NCBI RefSeq assembly: GCF_012767755.2
Contig: NZ_AP023189.1
Span: 3,102,001 to 3,166,000, forward strand
DNA from: Pseudomonas tohonis
GTDB lineage: Bacteria; Pseudomonadota; Gammaproteobacteria; Pseudomonadales; Pseudomonadaceae
Direction of reading: 5' to 3'
DNA length: 64,000 bases
Shown here: in pieces, positions 1 through 10,848 of the stretch
How the letters are laid out: each line of letters begins with the position of its first letter
Numbering within the stretch: position 1 is the first letter of the stretch
The notes under the pieces: generated by a model
What the model was told of the DNA's origin: nothing
What the model saw: the letters and a program-made list of their open reading frames with translations, nothing else
The model's database searches: none
Made by a program: the position numbers and the translations under genes

Positions 1-2743
<2,743 letters not shown>

Positions 2744-2783
2744 GGACGATCTCCGGTAATGCCGAGTGAGCGCGAAGATCACG

Positions 2784-2802
2784 AATGATATTAATTGTTA
2801 TT
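2784..2802 (-). promoter_or_regulatory. Fur box upstream of pfeA
   Basis: The 19 bases AATGATATTAATTGTTATT match the palindromic Fur consensus GATAATGATAATCATTATC at 12 of 19 positions by eye. The site lies about 40 bp upstream of the pfeA start, in the only clearly AT-rich stretch around it, where a promoter would be expected. Iron-dependent repression by Fur is known for this receptor family; binding here is inferred. Confidence 0.7.
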
Positions 2803-2924
2803 TGAGAGTAAAGCGCATTAACTTTCTAAACACTTCGTGATGGCCTTTGCGGGCCCTTTCGCGAGCAGAGCTCGCTCCTACGGTGCGTTGTTGGGCGGAA
2901 GAAACTGGCCGGCTGGGAGCTGCT

Positions 2925-2977
2925 TGTGGGAGCGGTTTCAACCGCGAAACGGCATCGCAAATGAATTCGCTCCCACA
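2925..2977. repeat. REP-like unit, family A copy 1
   Basis: The unit begins TGTGGGAGCGGTTTCAACCG and ends GAATTCGCTCCCACA, so its ends are complementary. A nearly identical unit is at 3101-3153, and a third copy is at 10396-10446. Confidence 0.85.
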
Positions 2978-3006
2978 GGTGGGGCGCGGTGTGGGGCGCG
3001 GGGTTT

Positions 3007-3028
3007 GTCGGGTTTCACCCGACCTACA
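3007..3028. repeat. REP-like unit, family B
   Basis: The element reads GTCGGGTTTCACCCGACC followed by TACA. The same 22 bases recur at 3186-3207, and an inverted relative (GTAGGGCGGGTGAAACCCGC) is at 3055-3074. The three copies lie between and beside the family A units. Confidence 0.8.
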
Positions 3029-3100
3029 GCGGGCTGCATGTGCGGGCTGCGGAAGTAGGGCGGGTGAAACCCGCGAGTGGGGCCGTGCCGGGGTGCCGGA

Positions 3101-3153
3101 TGTGGGAGCGGTTTCAACCGCGAAAGAGAATCGCGAATGAATTCGCTCCCACA
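3101..3153. repeat. REP-like unit, family A copy 2
   Basis: This unit shares the TGTGGGAGCGGTTTCAACCG start and the GAATGAATTCGCTCCCACA end with the copy at 2925-2977. The central few bases differ. Confidence 0.85.
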
Positions 3154-3227
3154 AATGGGGCTCGGTGTTGGGTGCGGGGGGGGGTGTCGGGTTTCACCCG
3201 ACCTACAGTTGGTTGCATGAGGGGACA

Positions 3228-4565
3228 TCAGGCCGCCGGCAGGCGCAGGTGCAGGCACAGGCCCGGGTGGGCGTTGCTGGCCCAGAGCCGGCCGCCTTGC
3301 AGTTCGATGGCGCGGCGGGCGATGGCCAGGCCCAGGCCGAAGCCCTCGCCGGTGCCGCCGTCCAGGCGCTGGTAGGGCAGGAAGATGCGTTCCAGGTCCG
3401 CCTCGGCGACGCCTGGGCCCTGGTCGCGCAGGCGCAGGTGCCAGGCCTCGCCGTCGCGCTCGCCGTCGAGGCGCACCGTGCCCCCTTCCTGGGAGTGGCG
3501 GATGGCGTTGCGCAGGAGGTTTTCCAGGGCCTGGGCCAGGCTGTCGAGGTGGACCTGCACGCGGCAGTCGGCGTCCAGGCTGCAGGGCAGCCGCGCGGCG
3601 TCCCAGCCGCTTTCGAAGCAGGCGTCCTCGCGCAGGGCTTCCCATACCGACAGCACCTGCACCGGCTCGGTGGGCAATTGCGGGCGTTCGGTGTCCATCC
3701 AGGCGAGGTCGAGGGTGTCTTCCAGCAGGCGCTGCATGTCGGTGATCTCGCGATCCAGCCGCTGGCGCAGTTGCTCCGGCGGCAGCTCGCTGTCGTGGGC
3801 GATACGCAGCCGGGCCAGCGGGGTACGCATCTCGTGGGACAGGGTGCGCAGCAGCAGGCGCTGCTGGCCCAGGCTCAGGCGCAGGCGGTCGGCCATGTGC
3901 TCCAGGGCTTCGGCCAGCTCGCCCAGTTCGTCGCGGCGGTCGGCCAGCGGCGTGCCCAGGGGCGCGCTGTCGAGTTCGTCGGCGCGCAGGGCATCGGCAC
4001 GGGCACGCAGGCGGTTCAGCGGCACGACGAGATGGCGGTAGATCAGCAGGCCGAGCAGGGCCGCCAGCAGCGTCGGCACCACGCCGTGGGTGACGAGGTG
4101 GGTCCAGGGCGTGAGGCCGCCGGGCAGCAGGCGTTCGGGCAGTTGCAGCACCAGGCGGCCGTTCTCCGGGTGCTTGGGGAACTCGATGCTGACGAAGGGC
4201 AGCTCGGCCTGCAGGCGCCGGCTCATGGGCCAGTCGAGCTTGCGCATGAAGGTCAGGTGGGCGGATTCCTCTGCGCTCAGCGGCGTGCCATCGAGGCTTT
4301 CCAGGCGCGGGCCGAGCACGGCCACCCAGGTGTCTTCGCGGCGGCTCAGTGCCTGGCGCAAGCGTGCCACGCCCGCGGCGCCTCCGCTCTCCCAGGCCTG
4401 TTCGGCCTGTTGCGCGTATTGCGCCAGGTAGTCGCGGTCGGCCGGGGCGAGGAAGTAGGTGCTGCGCTCCACCGACAGGCCCCAGGTGTAGATGAGCCAG
4501 GTGAGCAGCAGGCAGAAGCCGACCTGCAGAAGCGCCAGCTTCCACAGCAGGGGATGGCGGCGCAT
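3228..4565 (-). CDS. pfeS: Sensor histidine kinase PfeS
   Basis: This 445-residue membrane histidine kinase partners the response regulator encoded immediately upstream. The start at 4565 overlaps the pfeR stop codon (TGATG). The N-terminus has a transmembrane helix at about residues 7-29, a periplasmic sensor of about 130 residues, a second helix near 158-177 and a HAMP linker. The HisKA motif is TLSHEMRTPLARLR with the phospho-accepting His at 244. An N box (ENLLRNAIRHS), a G1 box (DQGPGV) and a G2 box (GEGFGLGLAI) complete the ATPase domain. In P. aeruginosa the equivalent kinase senses enterobactin, probably through periplasmic signals, and activates pfeA. Here a REP cluster separates it from its target gene. 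The name rests on gene order and the neighbouring receptor. Confidence 0.88.
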   Translation of the reverse strand: MRRHPLLWKLALLQVGFCLLLTWLIYTWGLSVERSTYFLAPADRDYLAQYAQQAEQAWESGGAAGVARLRQALSRREDTWVAVLGPRLESLDGTPLSAEESAHLTFMRKLDWPMSRRLQAELPFVSIEFPKHPENGRLVLQLPERLLPGGLTPWTHLVTHGVVPTLLAALLGLLIYRHLVVPLNRLRARADALRADELDSAPLGTPLADRRDELGELAEALEHMADRLRLSLGQQRLLLRTLSHEMRTPLARLRIAHDSELPPEQLRQRLDREITDMQRLLEDTLDLAWMDTERPQLPTEPVQVLSVWEALREDACFESGWDAARLPCSLDADCRVQVHLDSLAQALENLLRNAIRHSQEGGTVRLDGERDGEAWHLRLRDQGPGVAEADLERIFLPYQRLDGGTGEGFGLGLAIARRAIELQGGRLWASNAHPGLCLHLRLPAA

Positions 4566-5287
4566 CAGGCGCGTTCCGTTTCGACCAGCAGGTAGCCCTG
4601 GCCGCGCACGGCCTGGATCTGCAGATGGTGGATGCCGATGTCGGCCAGTTTGCGGCGCAGGTTGCAGACGTGCACGTCGAGCCCGCGGTCCAGCCGCGTG
4701 TAGGCGCGGTGCAGCACGCATCGGTAGAGGAAGGGCTTGCTCAGCGCCTCGCCGGGGTGCGCCTGCAGGGTGGCCAGCAGGCGGTATTCCGACGGCGTGA
4801 GCCCGGCCGAGCGGCCTGAGTGGGTCACGTCCTGGGCCTGCTCGTCGAGGTACAGCGATGGACCGGGGTGTTGCGCCGCCTGGCGTCGATCGAGGCGCAC
4901 GCGGCGCAGCAGGGCATCGGTCCGGGCGTCCAGCTCGGCGAGGCTGAAGGGCTTGGGCAGGTAGTCGTCGGCTCCCCGGGTAAACCCGGTGATGCGGTCC
5001 TGCTCGGCCCCCAGCGCGGACATCAGCATCACCGGGGTGTCCTGCCGCTGGCGCAGGGCCTCGAGCAGCTGCAGGCCGTCGAGGCCGGGCAGCATGATGT
5101 CCAGCAGCACCAGGTCGAAGGGCGCGCGTTCGGCAGCGGCCAGGCCCAGGGTGCCGGTGGCGCAGGCGGTGACGGCGAAGCCGCGCTGGCGGAAGTGCAG
5201 GTCCAGGTCTTCGCGCAGCCGGGGATCGTCTTCGACCAGCAGCAGGCGCGGGGAGGGGGCGGGGTGTTCGATATGAGAATGTTTCAC
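4565..5287 (-). CDS. pfeR: OmpR-family response regulator PfeR
   Basis: The product is 240 residues: a receiver domain followed by a winged-helix DNA-binding domain. The receiver shows the acidic pair in LLLVEDDPRL, the phospho-acceptor Asp in VLLDIMLPGLDG and the conserved Lys in DDYLPKPFS. The C-terminal half (LTPSEYRLLATL to VRGQGYLL) is a Trans_reg_C domain. The best start is GTG at 5287; no ATG lies in frame ahead of the receiver, and the Shine-Dalgarno is weak, so low expression before induction is plausible. It is translationally coupled to pfeS. The expected role is activation of the enterobactin receptor gene when the siderophore is present. I saw only a poor Fur-box match in the 57-bp upstream gap. 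Confidence 0.88.
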   Translation of the reverse strand: MKHSHIEHPAPSPRLLLVEDDPRLREDLDLHFRQRGFAVTACATGTLGLAAAERAPFDLVLLDIMLPGLDGLQLLEALRQRQDTPVMLMSALGAEQDRITGFTRGADDYLPKPFSLAELDARTDALLRRVRLDRRQAAQHPGPSLYLDEQAQDVTHSGRSAGLTPSEYRLLATLQAHPGEALSKPFLYRCVLHRAYTRLDRGLDVHVCNLRRKLADIGIHHLQIQAVRGQGYLLVETERA

Positions 5288-5344
5288 ATTTGAAAATATC
5301 TCATTGCCAGGGGGTTCCTGGCAATCGCGCGATGGTCGCAGGGG

Positions 5345-6913
5345 TCAGTGCGTGGCGGGCTCCACCACCACCTGGTTGCGGCCCTGGCGCTTGGCCCGGT
5401 ACATCATTTCGTCGGCCTGCTTGAAGGTGGCTTCCAGGCTCCGCCCGCCGGGCGTCCACTCGGCTACGCCGAGGGAAATGGTCACCTGGCCGACGCCTTC
5501 GGTACGCGCCTCCTCCACCGAGTGGCGCAGGCGTTCGGCGACCTCCGAGGCTTCCGCCAGCGTGGTGCCGGGCAGCAACAGGAGGAACTCCTCGCCGCCC
5601 ACGCGGCAGGCCAGGTCGCGGTCCCGCGAGCAGGCCTGCATCACCGTGGCGACCACCTTGAGCGTGCGGTCGCCGGCATCGTGGCCGAAGCGGTCGTTGA
5701 CCTTCTTGAAGTGATCGATGTCCAGCGCCACCACCGCGAGGTCGCGCTCGCCGCCCCGGATGGCCACCAGGGCTTCGTCCATCGCGCGGCGGTTCAAAAG
5801 GCCCGTCAGCGGGTCGGTCTGCGCCTCGTGGTTGAGGCGGCCGAGCTTCTCCTGCATCAGGGCGATGCCGGTGATCAGTGCCTGCTTGATGTGCGCGGCC
5901 TCGAAGTACCAGGCGCGCACCGTGGCCAGGCGTTCCGAGCTGCCCGGCTCGCCCATCTGACGGGCGCCGGCGGCCAGCTGGCGCAGCGGGTCGGCGATCA
6001 GCCGTGTCGTCCACCAGAGCACCGCGAAGCCCAATAGCGCCAGGGGCATTGCGGCGACCAGCACGTGATGCACCAACCCCTCCAGCGCCACCAGGGTGGC
6101 CTCGCGCGGCTGCTGCGAAACCACGCCCCAGCCGGTTCCCGGGATGCCGGCATAGCCGGCGAGCATCTCCACGCCCTTGGAATTCACATAGGCCAGGGCG
6201 CCGCTGCGCCCGGCCAGCACGGCGTCGTCGACGGCGCTGGCACCGACCTGCTGGCCGATGCGCGCGGGGTCCGGGTGATAGAGCAGCCGGCGGTTGGCGT
6301 CGATCAGGTAGACGTAGGCGTCCTGGTGGAAGTGCAGGCCGATCAGGCCGTGCAGCAGGTTGTCCTTGCGCATGTAGATCGAGCCGCCGACCAGGCCCAG
6401 GTACTGGCCGTCGGCATCGCGCACCGGCTGCGAGACGAATACCACCAGCCGCCCGCTGGCGGCGTTGAAGGGGGCGCTGATCAGCGCGCGGCGTGCGCTC
6501 AGCGCCTCCTCGAGGCCGGGGGAACGGCCGCTTCCATCGGGCTGCGGCGCCTCGGGCACGGCGGCCAGCACGCGGCCATCGGCGGCGACCACGGCGATGG
6601 CGTTGAAGCCGGCATCCTGCAGGTCGAGCCGGCGCGCTTCCTCGGCGAGCAGCTGCGGGTCATCGAAGTGCTTGCCCAGCAGTGCCGCGCTGTACGCCAG
6701 CTGTTGCTGGGCCGCCTGCAACTGGGCGCCGATGCTGCTGGCCAGCTTCTGGGCGTAGGCGTGGTTGTTCTTCAGCGCGCCGTCCAACAGCGAGGTCTTC
6801 TGCACCCGGTAGGCCGCGTACAGGCCGTTGGCCAGCGTGGCGATGCAGGCCAGCAGGACCAGCAGCAGGATCAGGTGGCGGAGCCGCGTCGCGGGGAAGG
6901 GGGTGGGGTTCAT
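5345..6913 (-). CDS. Membrane diguanylate cyclase with dCache sensor (GGEEF)
   Basis: This 522-residue protein makes cyclic-di-GMP from two GTP. It has an N-terminal membrane helix (about 11-33), a large periplasmic double-Cache-like sensor (about 40-280), a second helix (about 284-303), a short HAMP-like linker and a GGDEF domain. The signature is GGEEF at residues 439-443, a variant that normally remains active. An RxxD inhibitory site (R430-D433) sits exactly five residues before it, so product feedback inhibition is expected. The substrate-binding DxD and metal regions (ALDIDHFKKVNDRFGHDAGD) are intact. The ligand of the sensor is unknown. The gene is 57 bp upstream of pfeR on the same strand, which might allow some read-through, but no functional link to iron uptake is shown. 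Confidence 0.92.
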   Translation of the reverse strand: MNPTPFPATRLRHLILLLVLLACIATLANGLYAAYRVQKTSLLDGALKNNHAYAQKLASSIGAQLQAAQQQLAYSAALLGKHFDDPQLLAEEARRLDLQDAGFNAIAVVAADGRVLAAVPEAPQPDGSGRSPGLEEALSARRALISAPFNAASGRLVVFVSQPVRDADGQYLGLVGGSIYMRKDNLLHGLIGLHFHQDAYVYLIDANRRLLYHPDPARIGQQVGASAVDDAVLAGRSGALAYVNSKGVEMLAGYAGIPGTGWGVVSQQPREATLVALEGLVHHVLVAAMPLALLGFAVLWWTTRLIADPLRQLAAGARQMGEPGSSERLATVRAWYFEAAHIKQALITGIALMQEKLGRLNHEAQTDPLTGLLNRRAMDEALVAIRGGERDLAVVALDIDHFKKVNDRFGHDAGDRTLKVVATVMQACSRDRDLACRVGGEEFLLLLPGTTLAEASEVAERLRHSVEEARTEGVGQVTISLGVAEWTPGGRSLEATFKQADEMMYRAKRQGRNQVVVEPATH

Positions 6914-7030
6914 CGACGACGACTCTCCTGCGACGCTTGGGGGGCCCGGCCGCGCCCAACGGCGGCATGCAGCTGGGGCGGCGTCAGCAGTGTAGCCAAG
7001 GCGCGGCGGCTCGCCCCGGGGCGCTGGCCC

Positions 7031-7705
7031 TCAGTCGAAACCCTTGAACACGGCGAATTCCTCCACCGGGGCGCGTTCGGAGCGCAACTGGTTGATCGGT
7101 GCGGTGCGGTCGGCGTGGCCGAGCGCCATGGCGCAGTAGAGCAGCTCGTGCCCGGGCAGCCCGAAGTGGGCGTGCAGGCTCTGGCGCACCATGCCCCAGG
7201 CTTCCTGCATGCAGGTGGCCAGGCCGCGCTCCTCGGCCACCAGCGCCAACGACTGCATGAACATGCCCAGGTGCGCCCATTGGCCATGGCCCATGGAACG
7301 GTCGATGACGAAGAACAGCCCGACCGGCGCACCGAAGAACTGGAAGTTGCGCGACATGGCGCGCAGGCGGGCGGCCTTGTCCTCACGGGGGATGCCGAGC
7401 CTGGCATAGAGCGCTTCGCCGATGGCATGGCGGCGGGTGCGGTAGGGCTCGGCCAGCCCCTCGGGGTAGATGGGATGGTCGCCGGCCTCGCCGGCGGGGT
7501 TCTTCATCAGGGTTTCCAGGGCGATGCGCTCGACCTCGGCCTTGGCGGCGCCACTCACGGCGATCACCTTCCAGGGTTGCAGGTTGCCCCCCGAGGGTGA
7601 CCAGCGCGCGGTGTCGAGCAGTGCGCGCACGGTGGCGGCGTCGACGGGCTCATCGGTGTAGGCGCGGACGGAGATGCGTTGCTGCAGCATTTCGGCTACG
7701 GACAT
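7031..7705 (-). CDS. FMN-dependent nitroreductase family protein
   Basis: The product is 224 residues, the usual length for the oxygen-insensitive nitroreductase fold. The start at 7705 has GAGGAA 7 bases upstream, whereas an open extension to 7816 has no such signal. The FMN-binding N-terminal motif RISVRAYTDEPVDAATVRAL and the SPSGGNLQPWKV loop are characteristic. Members reduce nitro groups, quinones or enones with NAD(P)H as a homodimer in the cytoplasm. The natural substrate cannot be predicted. It stands alone between the cyclase gene and a secreted-protein gene, all on the same strand with gaps of more than 100 bp. Confidence 0.88.
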   Translation of the reverse strand: MSVAEMLQQRISVRAYTDEPVDAATVRALLDTARWSPSGGNLQPWKVIAVSGAAKAEVERIALETLMKNPAGEAGDHPIYPEGLAEPYRTRRHAIGEALYARLGIPREDKAARLRAMSRNFQFFGAPVGLFFVIDRSMGHGQWAHLGMFMQSLALVAEERGLATCMQEAWGMVRQSLHAHFGLPGHELLYCAMALGHADRTAPINQLRSERAPVEEFAVFKGFD

Positions 7706-7855
7706 GGCGACGTTCCTCGGCAGGTGATGGCGCGGCCTGGGCCGCGCGCGGGCCCGGCCGAACTTAGCGAAAAGCCCGTGCTTGACGCCACAGGCAGAAC
7801 TGCCAAGAACCATCACCCGCGTGCTCCTCGCCGGTCGCGCGGGCGATGGGCGGGT

Positions 7856-8686
7856 TCATTGCGCGGGGGTGCCGGGCTGTTCCCAGAAACGCGGGAAGGT
7901 TTCGTGCGGGTACTGCTTGCCGTCGTACTTGAGGGTCTTGCGCACGGTGCGCAGGTATTTCTCCCCGGCGGCCGAGTCGCCGGTCACCTTGGCGGCCAGG
8001 ACCAGGTCGGCGAAGCCGTTGCTGCTCGTCCTGGCGAGGTCGAGGGTGACCTTGGCGCTCTCGGTCATGAAGTCCGGGTCGTTGACGCAGAGGGTGCCCT
8101 TGATCGTGGTCCATTCGCTGAGGTAGGCCTTGAGCACCGGCCGCAGGGCCTTGCCATCCGGGGCGAACAGGGTCAGCTCCTCGTCCGAGCCGCCATCCGG
8201 GCAACTGGCGCCGCGGGCGGTGCTGTCGAACACCAGGCCGAAGGCGCGCACGCCCGGCGCCAGGTGGTAGCGGGCGGTGTCCAGCCACAGGCTGCCGCCG
8301 CTCACTTCGGTGGCCGCGTCCTCGTCCAGGGTCGAGTCGTAGCGCTCCAGCAGCGCGCCGCTCCTGCCGTCCACCTTGGCCACCAGCAGGGCCAGGCTGC
8401 GTTCACCCTGGGCGACGCCTTCATCGCCCGGCCGCACATAGGCGAGGGCGACCACCGACTGGGCCTTGTCGTCCGGCCAGGGCTTGCAGGCGGCGGCCAC
8501 CAGCGGGCCTTCGCCGTCGCTGTCGGGCGTCGTCCAGCCGCTTTGCCCCAGTTGCTTGGCCAGGGCCTTGACCAAGGGGGCGGAGCAGGGTTGCGGGTCA
8601 CGGGCCTGGGCCGGGTTGGCGAGGCCGGCACAGGCGAGCAGCACGAGGTGGGGTGCGAAGGAGGCGAGGCGGCGGTAACGCTCCAT
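7856..8686 (-). CDS. Secreted protein of unknown function
   Basis: The gene encodes 276 residues starting at 8686, where AAGGAA stands 8 bases upstream. Residues 1-28 form a signal peptide (MERYRR, then FAPHLVLLACAGL and cleavage near PAQA). The mature protein has several cysteines (in PQPCSAPLV, AACKPW, GASCPDGG and TLCVND) that could form periplasmic disulphides. No catalytic motif or named domain is recognisable. It is followed by the nitroreductase gene and preceded by the Baeyer-Villiger monooxygenase gene on the same strand, but spacing does not argue for one operon. Confidence 0.7.
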   Translation of the reverse strand: MERYRRLASFAPHLVLLACAGLANPAQARDPQPCSAPLVKALAKQLGQSGWTTPDSDGEGPLVAAACKPWPDDKAQSVVALAYVRPGDEGVAQGERSLALLVAKVDGRSGALLERYDSTLDEDAATEVSGGSLWLDTARYHLAPGVRAFGLVFDSTARGASCPDGGSDEELTLFAPDGKALRPVLKAYLSEWTTIKGTLCVNDPDFMTESAKVTLDLARTSSNGFADLVLAAKVTGDSAAGEKYLRTVRKTLKYDGKQYPHETFPRFWEQPGTPAQ

Positions 8687-8780
8687 GTCGACGGTTCCTT
8701 GAGGGGGAGAGGGCGACATTCTAGCGGCCGCCGCCGGGGTCGGTGCGGCTGACCGGTTCGCATTTCCGCCGATTGGTCGG

Positions 8781-10274
8781 CTAGCCGGCGCTGGTGGCCA
8801 GTGGCGCCCCGACCTGCCCGCGGGCGGGCTCGAACTCCAGCGCAGGGTCGGCGATGGGCTGGCGCAGGAGCATCTCGCGGTCGCGCTCGTAGTGGTTGAG
8901 CACGCGCCAGGGCAGGTGGCGGCCCTGGCGCGGCAGCAGGTCGGAACCGCGCTGCACGTAGCCCGACTGCAGGGCGCCCATGACGCTGCCTTCCTCCATC
9001 TCGCCCTCCGGTGCGCGCGGCGTGCACACCTCCAGGTCGTGCTTGCGCATGTGGTTGAACAGCCGGCACAGGTAGCTGGAGGCGATATCGGCCTTCAGCG
9101 TCCAGGGCGCGTTGGTGTACCCGAACACCGAGCCCATGTTGGGGATGCCCTGGGCCAGCACGCCCTTGTAGGTGAGGCGGTCGGCCAGGCTTCGGCGCTG
9201 GCCGTCCACCAGCAGGTCGATGCCGCCGAGCGCGCGCAGCTGCAGGCCGGTGGCGCTGACGATGATGTCCGCCGGCAGCTCGGCGCCGGATTCGAGGGCG
9301 ATGCCCCGTTCGGTGAAGGTGGCGATGCGGTCGGTGACCACCGAGGCGCGGCCCTCGCGCAGGGCGGCGAACAGATCGCCGTCGGGCACCGCGCAGAGGC
9401 GTTCGTCCCAGGGCATGTAGCTGGGCGTGAAGTGGCGCATGTCGACCTTGCCGCCGAGCTGCTTCCTGACGCTGCCCAGCAACCAGGCGCGGACCTTCTC
9501 CGGCCAGCGCCGCGCGGCCTTGTAGATGACCCGCTGCAACCAGATGTTGCGCTTGCGGGCCATGGCGTAGACCCAGCGCTCGGGCAGCACGCGGCGCAAC
9601 GCGGCCGAGACCATGTCCTTGCCGGGCACGCTGATGATGTAGCTGGGCGAGCGCTGCAGCATGGTGACGTGCCCGGCGCGCCCGGCCATGGCCGGCACCA
9701 GGGTCACGGCGGTGGCGCCGCTGCCGATGACCACCACGCGCTTGCCGTCGTAGTCGAGGTCTTCGGGCCAGTGCTGCGGGTGGATCAGGCGGCCCTGGAA
9801 GCGCTGCATGCCGGGGAAGTCCGGCTGGTAGCCGCGGTCATAGTCGTAGTAGCCGACGCAGGAGACCAGGAAACGACCGGTGAACACCCGCTGCACGCCG
9901 CTGGCCTCGTCACGGGCCTTCACGGTCCACACCCTCTCGTGGCTGGACCAGGAGGCCTCGGTGCAGGCCAGGCCGAAACGGATCTTGCGGTCGACGCCAT
10001 GCTCGCGGGCGGTGTCTTCGATGTACTGGCGGATGGTGTCGCCGTCGGCCAGGGTCTTGAGTCGGTCCCAGGGGCGGAAGGCGAAGCCGAAGCTGAACAT
10101 GTCGGCATCCGAGCGGATGCCGGGGTAGCGGAACAGGTCCCAGGTACCGCCCACGGCCTGGCGCCGCTCGATGATGGCGAAGTCCATCTGCGGCGCTTCG
10201 CGCACCAGGTGGCAGCCCATGCCGATGCCCGAGAGTCCGGCGCCGATGATCAGCACGTCGTGATGGTCGTTCAA
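8781..10274 (-). CDS. Flavin-containing Baeyer-Villiger monooxygenase
   Basis: This 497-residue enzyme inserts an oxygen atom into ketones to give esters or lactones, using FAD and NADPH. The best start is TTG at 10274, six bases after an AAGGAAGG; reading further upstream would only add the translation of a repeat element. The FAD Rossmann motif (IGAGLSGIG) is at residues 10-18. The BVMO fingerprint FxGxxxHxxxWP is perfect (FQGRLIHPQHWP, residues 159-170). A second nucleotide-binding motif (VIGSGATAV) follows. The sequence resembles the EthA/HapE-like branch, but the substrate is unknown. An A-rich, Hfq-Crc-like motif abuts the Shine-Dalgarno, suggesting catabolite repression of translation. 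Confidence 0.9.
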   Translation of the reverse strand: MNDHHDVLIIGAGLSGIGMGCHLVREAPQMDFAIIERRQAVGGTWDLFRYPGIRSDADMFSFGFAFRPWDRLKTLADGDTIRQYIEDTAREHGVDRKIRFGLACTEASWSSHERVWTVKARDEASGVQRVFTGRFLVSCVGYYDYDRGYQPDFPGMQRFQGRLIHPQHWPEDLDYDGKRVVVIGSGATAVTLVPAMAGRAGHVTMLQRSPSYIISVPGKDMVSAALRRVLPERWVYAMARKRNIWLQRVIYKAARRWPEKVRAWLLGSVRKQLGGKVDMRHFTPSYMPWDERLCAVPDGDLFAALREGRASVVTDRIATFTERGIALESGAELPADIIVSATGLQLRALGGIDLLVDGQRRSLADRLTYKGVLAQGIPNMGSVFGYTNAPWTLKADIASSYLCRLFNHMRKHDLEVCTPRAPEGEMEEGSVMGALQSGYVQRGSDLLPRQGRHLPWRVLNHYERDREMLLRQPIADPALEFEPARGQVGAPLATSAG

Positions 10275-10286
10275 GGTCTGCCTTCC

Positions 10287-10301
10287 TTTTGTTGTTCTTG
10301 T
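10287..10301 (-). promoter_or_regulatory. A-rich Hfq-Crc-like motif before the BVMO start
   Basis: The transcribed strand reads ACAAGAACAACAAAA directly before the AAGGAAGG ribosome-binding site. It fits the AAnAAnAA triplet pattern recognised by Hfq with Crc in Pseudomonas. The first 14 bases recur exactly before the LuxR-type gene that ends the 49.9-54.2 kb operon region. Confidence 0.5.
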
Positions 10302-10395
10302 GTGGAACCAGTCATAGCAGGCTTTCTCCAGCCTGCCCGCCGGCCCTTTGGCGGGTTTTCCGCGAGCCCGTCCCGGCTCGGCGTGTCGTGGGGAA

Positions 10396-10446
10396 TGTGG
10401 GAGCGGTCTCAACCGTGAAGAGCATCGCGAATGAATTCGCTCCCAC
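10396..10446. repeat. REP-like unit, family A copy 3
   Basis: The unit starts TGTGGGAGCGGTCTCAACCG and ends GAATGAATTCGCTCCCAC. It matches the two units between pfeS and pfeA and lies between the BVMO gene and the small gene at 10482-10781. Confidence 0.82.
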
Positions 10447-10481
10447 GGGTTCGTAGCCCGGGGGGCAGGACGCGCACGCGG

Positions 10482-10781
10482 TCAGTGCTCGCGTCGGTAG
10501 CTGAAGCGGCACCCGCTGGGGTCGGTGAAGGTGAGACCGTCGGCGTCCAGGCTGTAGCCATAGCTCACCAGTGCGTCGTTGGCGGTGGAGAGGGTGACGC
10601 GGCCCGGCCCTTCGATGTGCCAGGTGCCGCTGTCCCACCAGGTGAAGCCGCCGGGCACCTCGGGGGTGCCGCTGTACAGGCCGTTGGCGTCGAAGCGCAG
10701 GCTGCTGGCGTACTTCGCCGCGCAGGCCGGGGACGAGCTCTTGTGCCACTGTCCCAGCAGTTGGTTCGCCAGGTCGGTCAT
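10482..10781 (-). CDS. Small conserved-looking protein of unknown function
   Basis: The gene encodes 99 residues and has GGAG 6 bases before its ATG. The sequence is rich in Gly, Thr, Ser and aromatic residues (GGFTWWDSGTWHIEG, SYGYSLDADGLTFTDPSG), which suggests a small beta-barrel or lipocalin-like fold. There is no signal peptide and two cysteines are present. It follows the metalloprotease gene on the same strand, about 70 bp downstream, with a GC-rich hairpin between them. A joint function is possible but not shown. Confidence 0.6.
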   Translation of the reverse strand: MTDLANQLLGQWHKSSSPACAAKYASSLRFDANGLYSGTPEVPGGFTWWDSGTWHIEGPGRVTLSTANDALVSYGYSLDADGLTFTDPSGCRFSYRREH

Positions 10782-10807
10782 CTCGGGCTCCGGTCATCAC
10801 CAGCAGC

Positions 10808-10830
10808 GGGGCGCCGCATGACGGCGCCCC
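10808..10830 (-). terminator. GC-rich hairpin after the metalloprotease gene
   Basis: GGGGCGCCG and CGGCGCCCC form a perfect 9-bp stem with a 5-base loop. There is no T run on either strand, so it is a weak terminator candidate or an mRNA-stabilising element between two co-directional genes. Confidence 0.35.
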
Positions 10831-10848
10831 GTGCCAGCCGTTTCCGTC

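Larger units (their letters stand above)
2861..3207. repeat. Cluster of REP-like palindromes between pfeS and pfeA
   Basis: The 425 bp between pfeA and pfeS hold no credible gene. They are packed with palindromic elements: GCGAGCAGAGCTCGCTCCTA at 2861-2880, two long units at 2925-2977 and 3101-3153, and a second family at 3007-3028, 3055-3074 (inverted) and 3186-3207. The two families alternate. This is the organisation of Pseudomonas REP/REPIN clusters, which spread with the help of RAYT transposases; no RAYT gene is in the window. Confidence 0.85.

Noticed and set aside
2861..3207. CRISPR-like repeat array
   Set aside because: The repeats are self-complementary, of two kinds, in alternating orientation and without regular unique spacers. 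They fit REP elements.
5288..5344. Fur box upstream of pfeR
   Set aside because: The best alignment to the 19-bp consensus gives only about 9 matches, close to chance in an AT-rich stretch.
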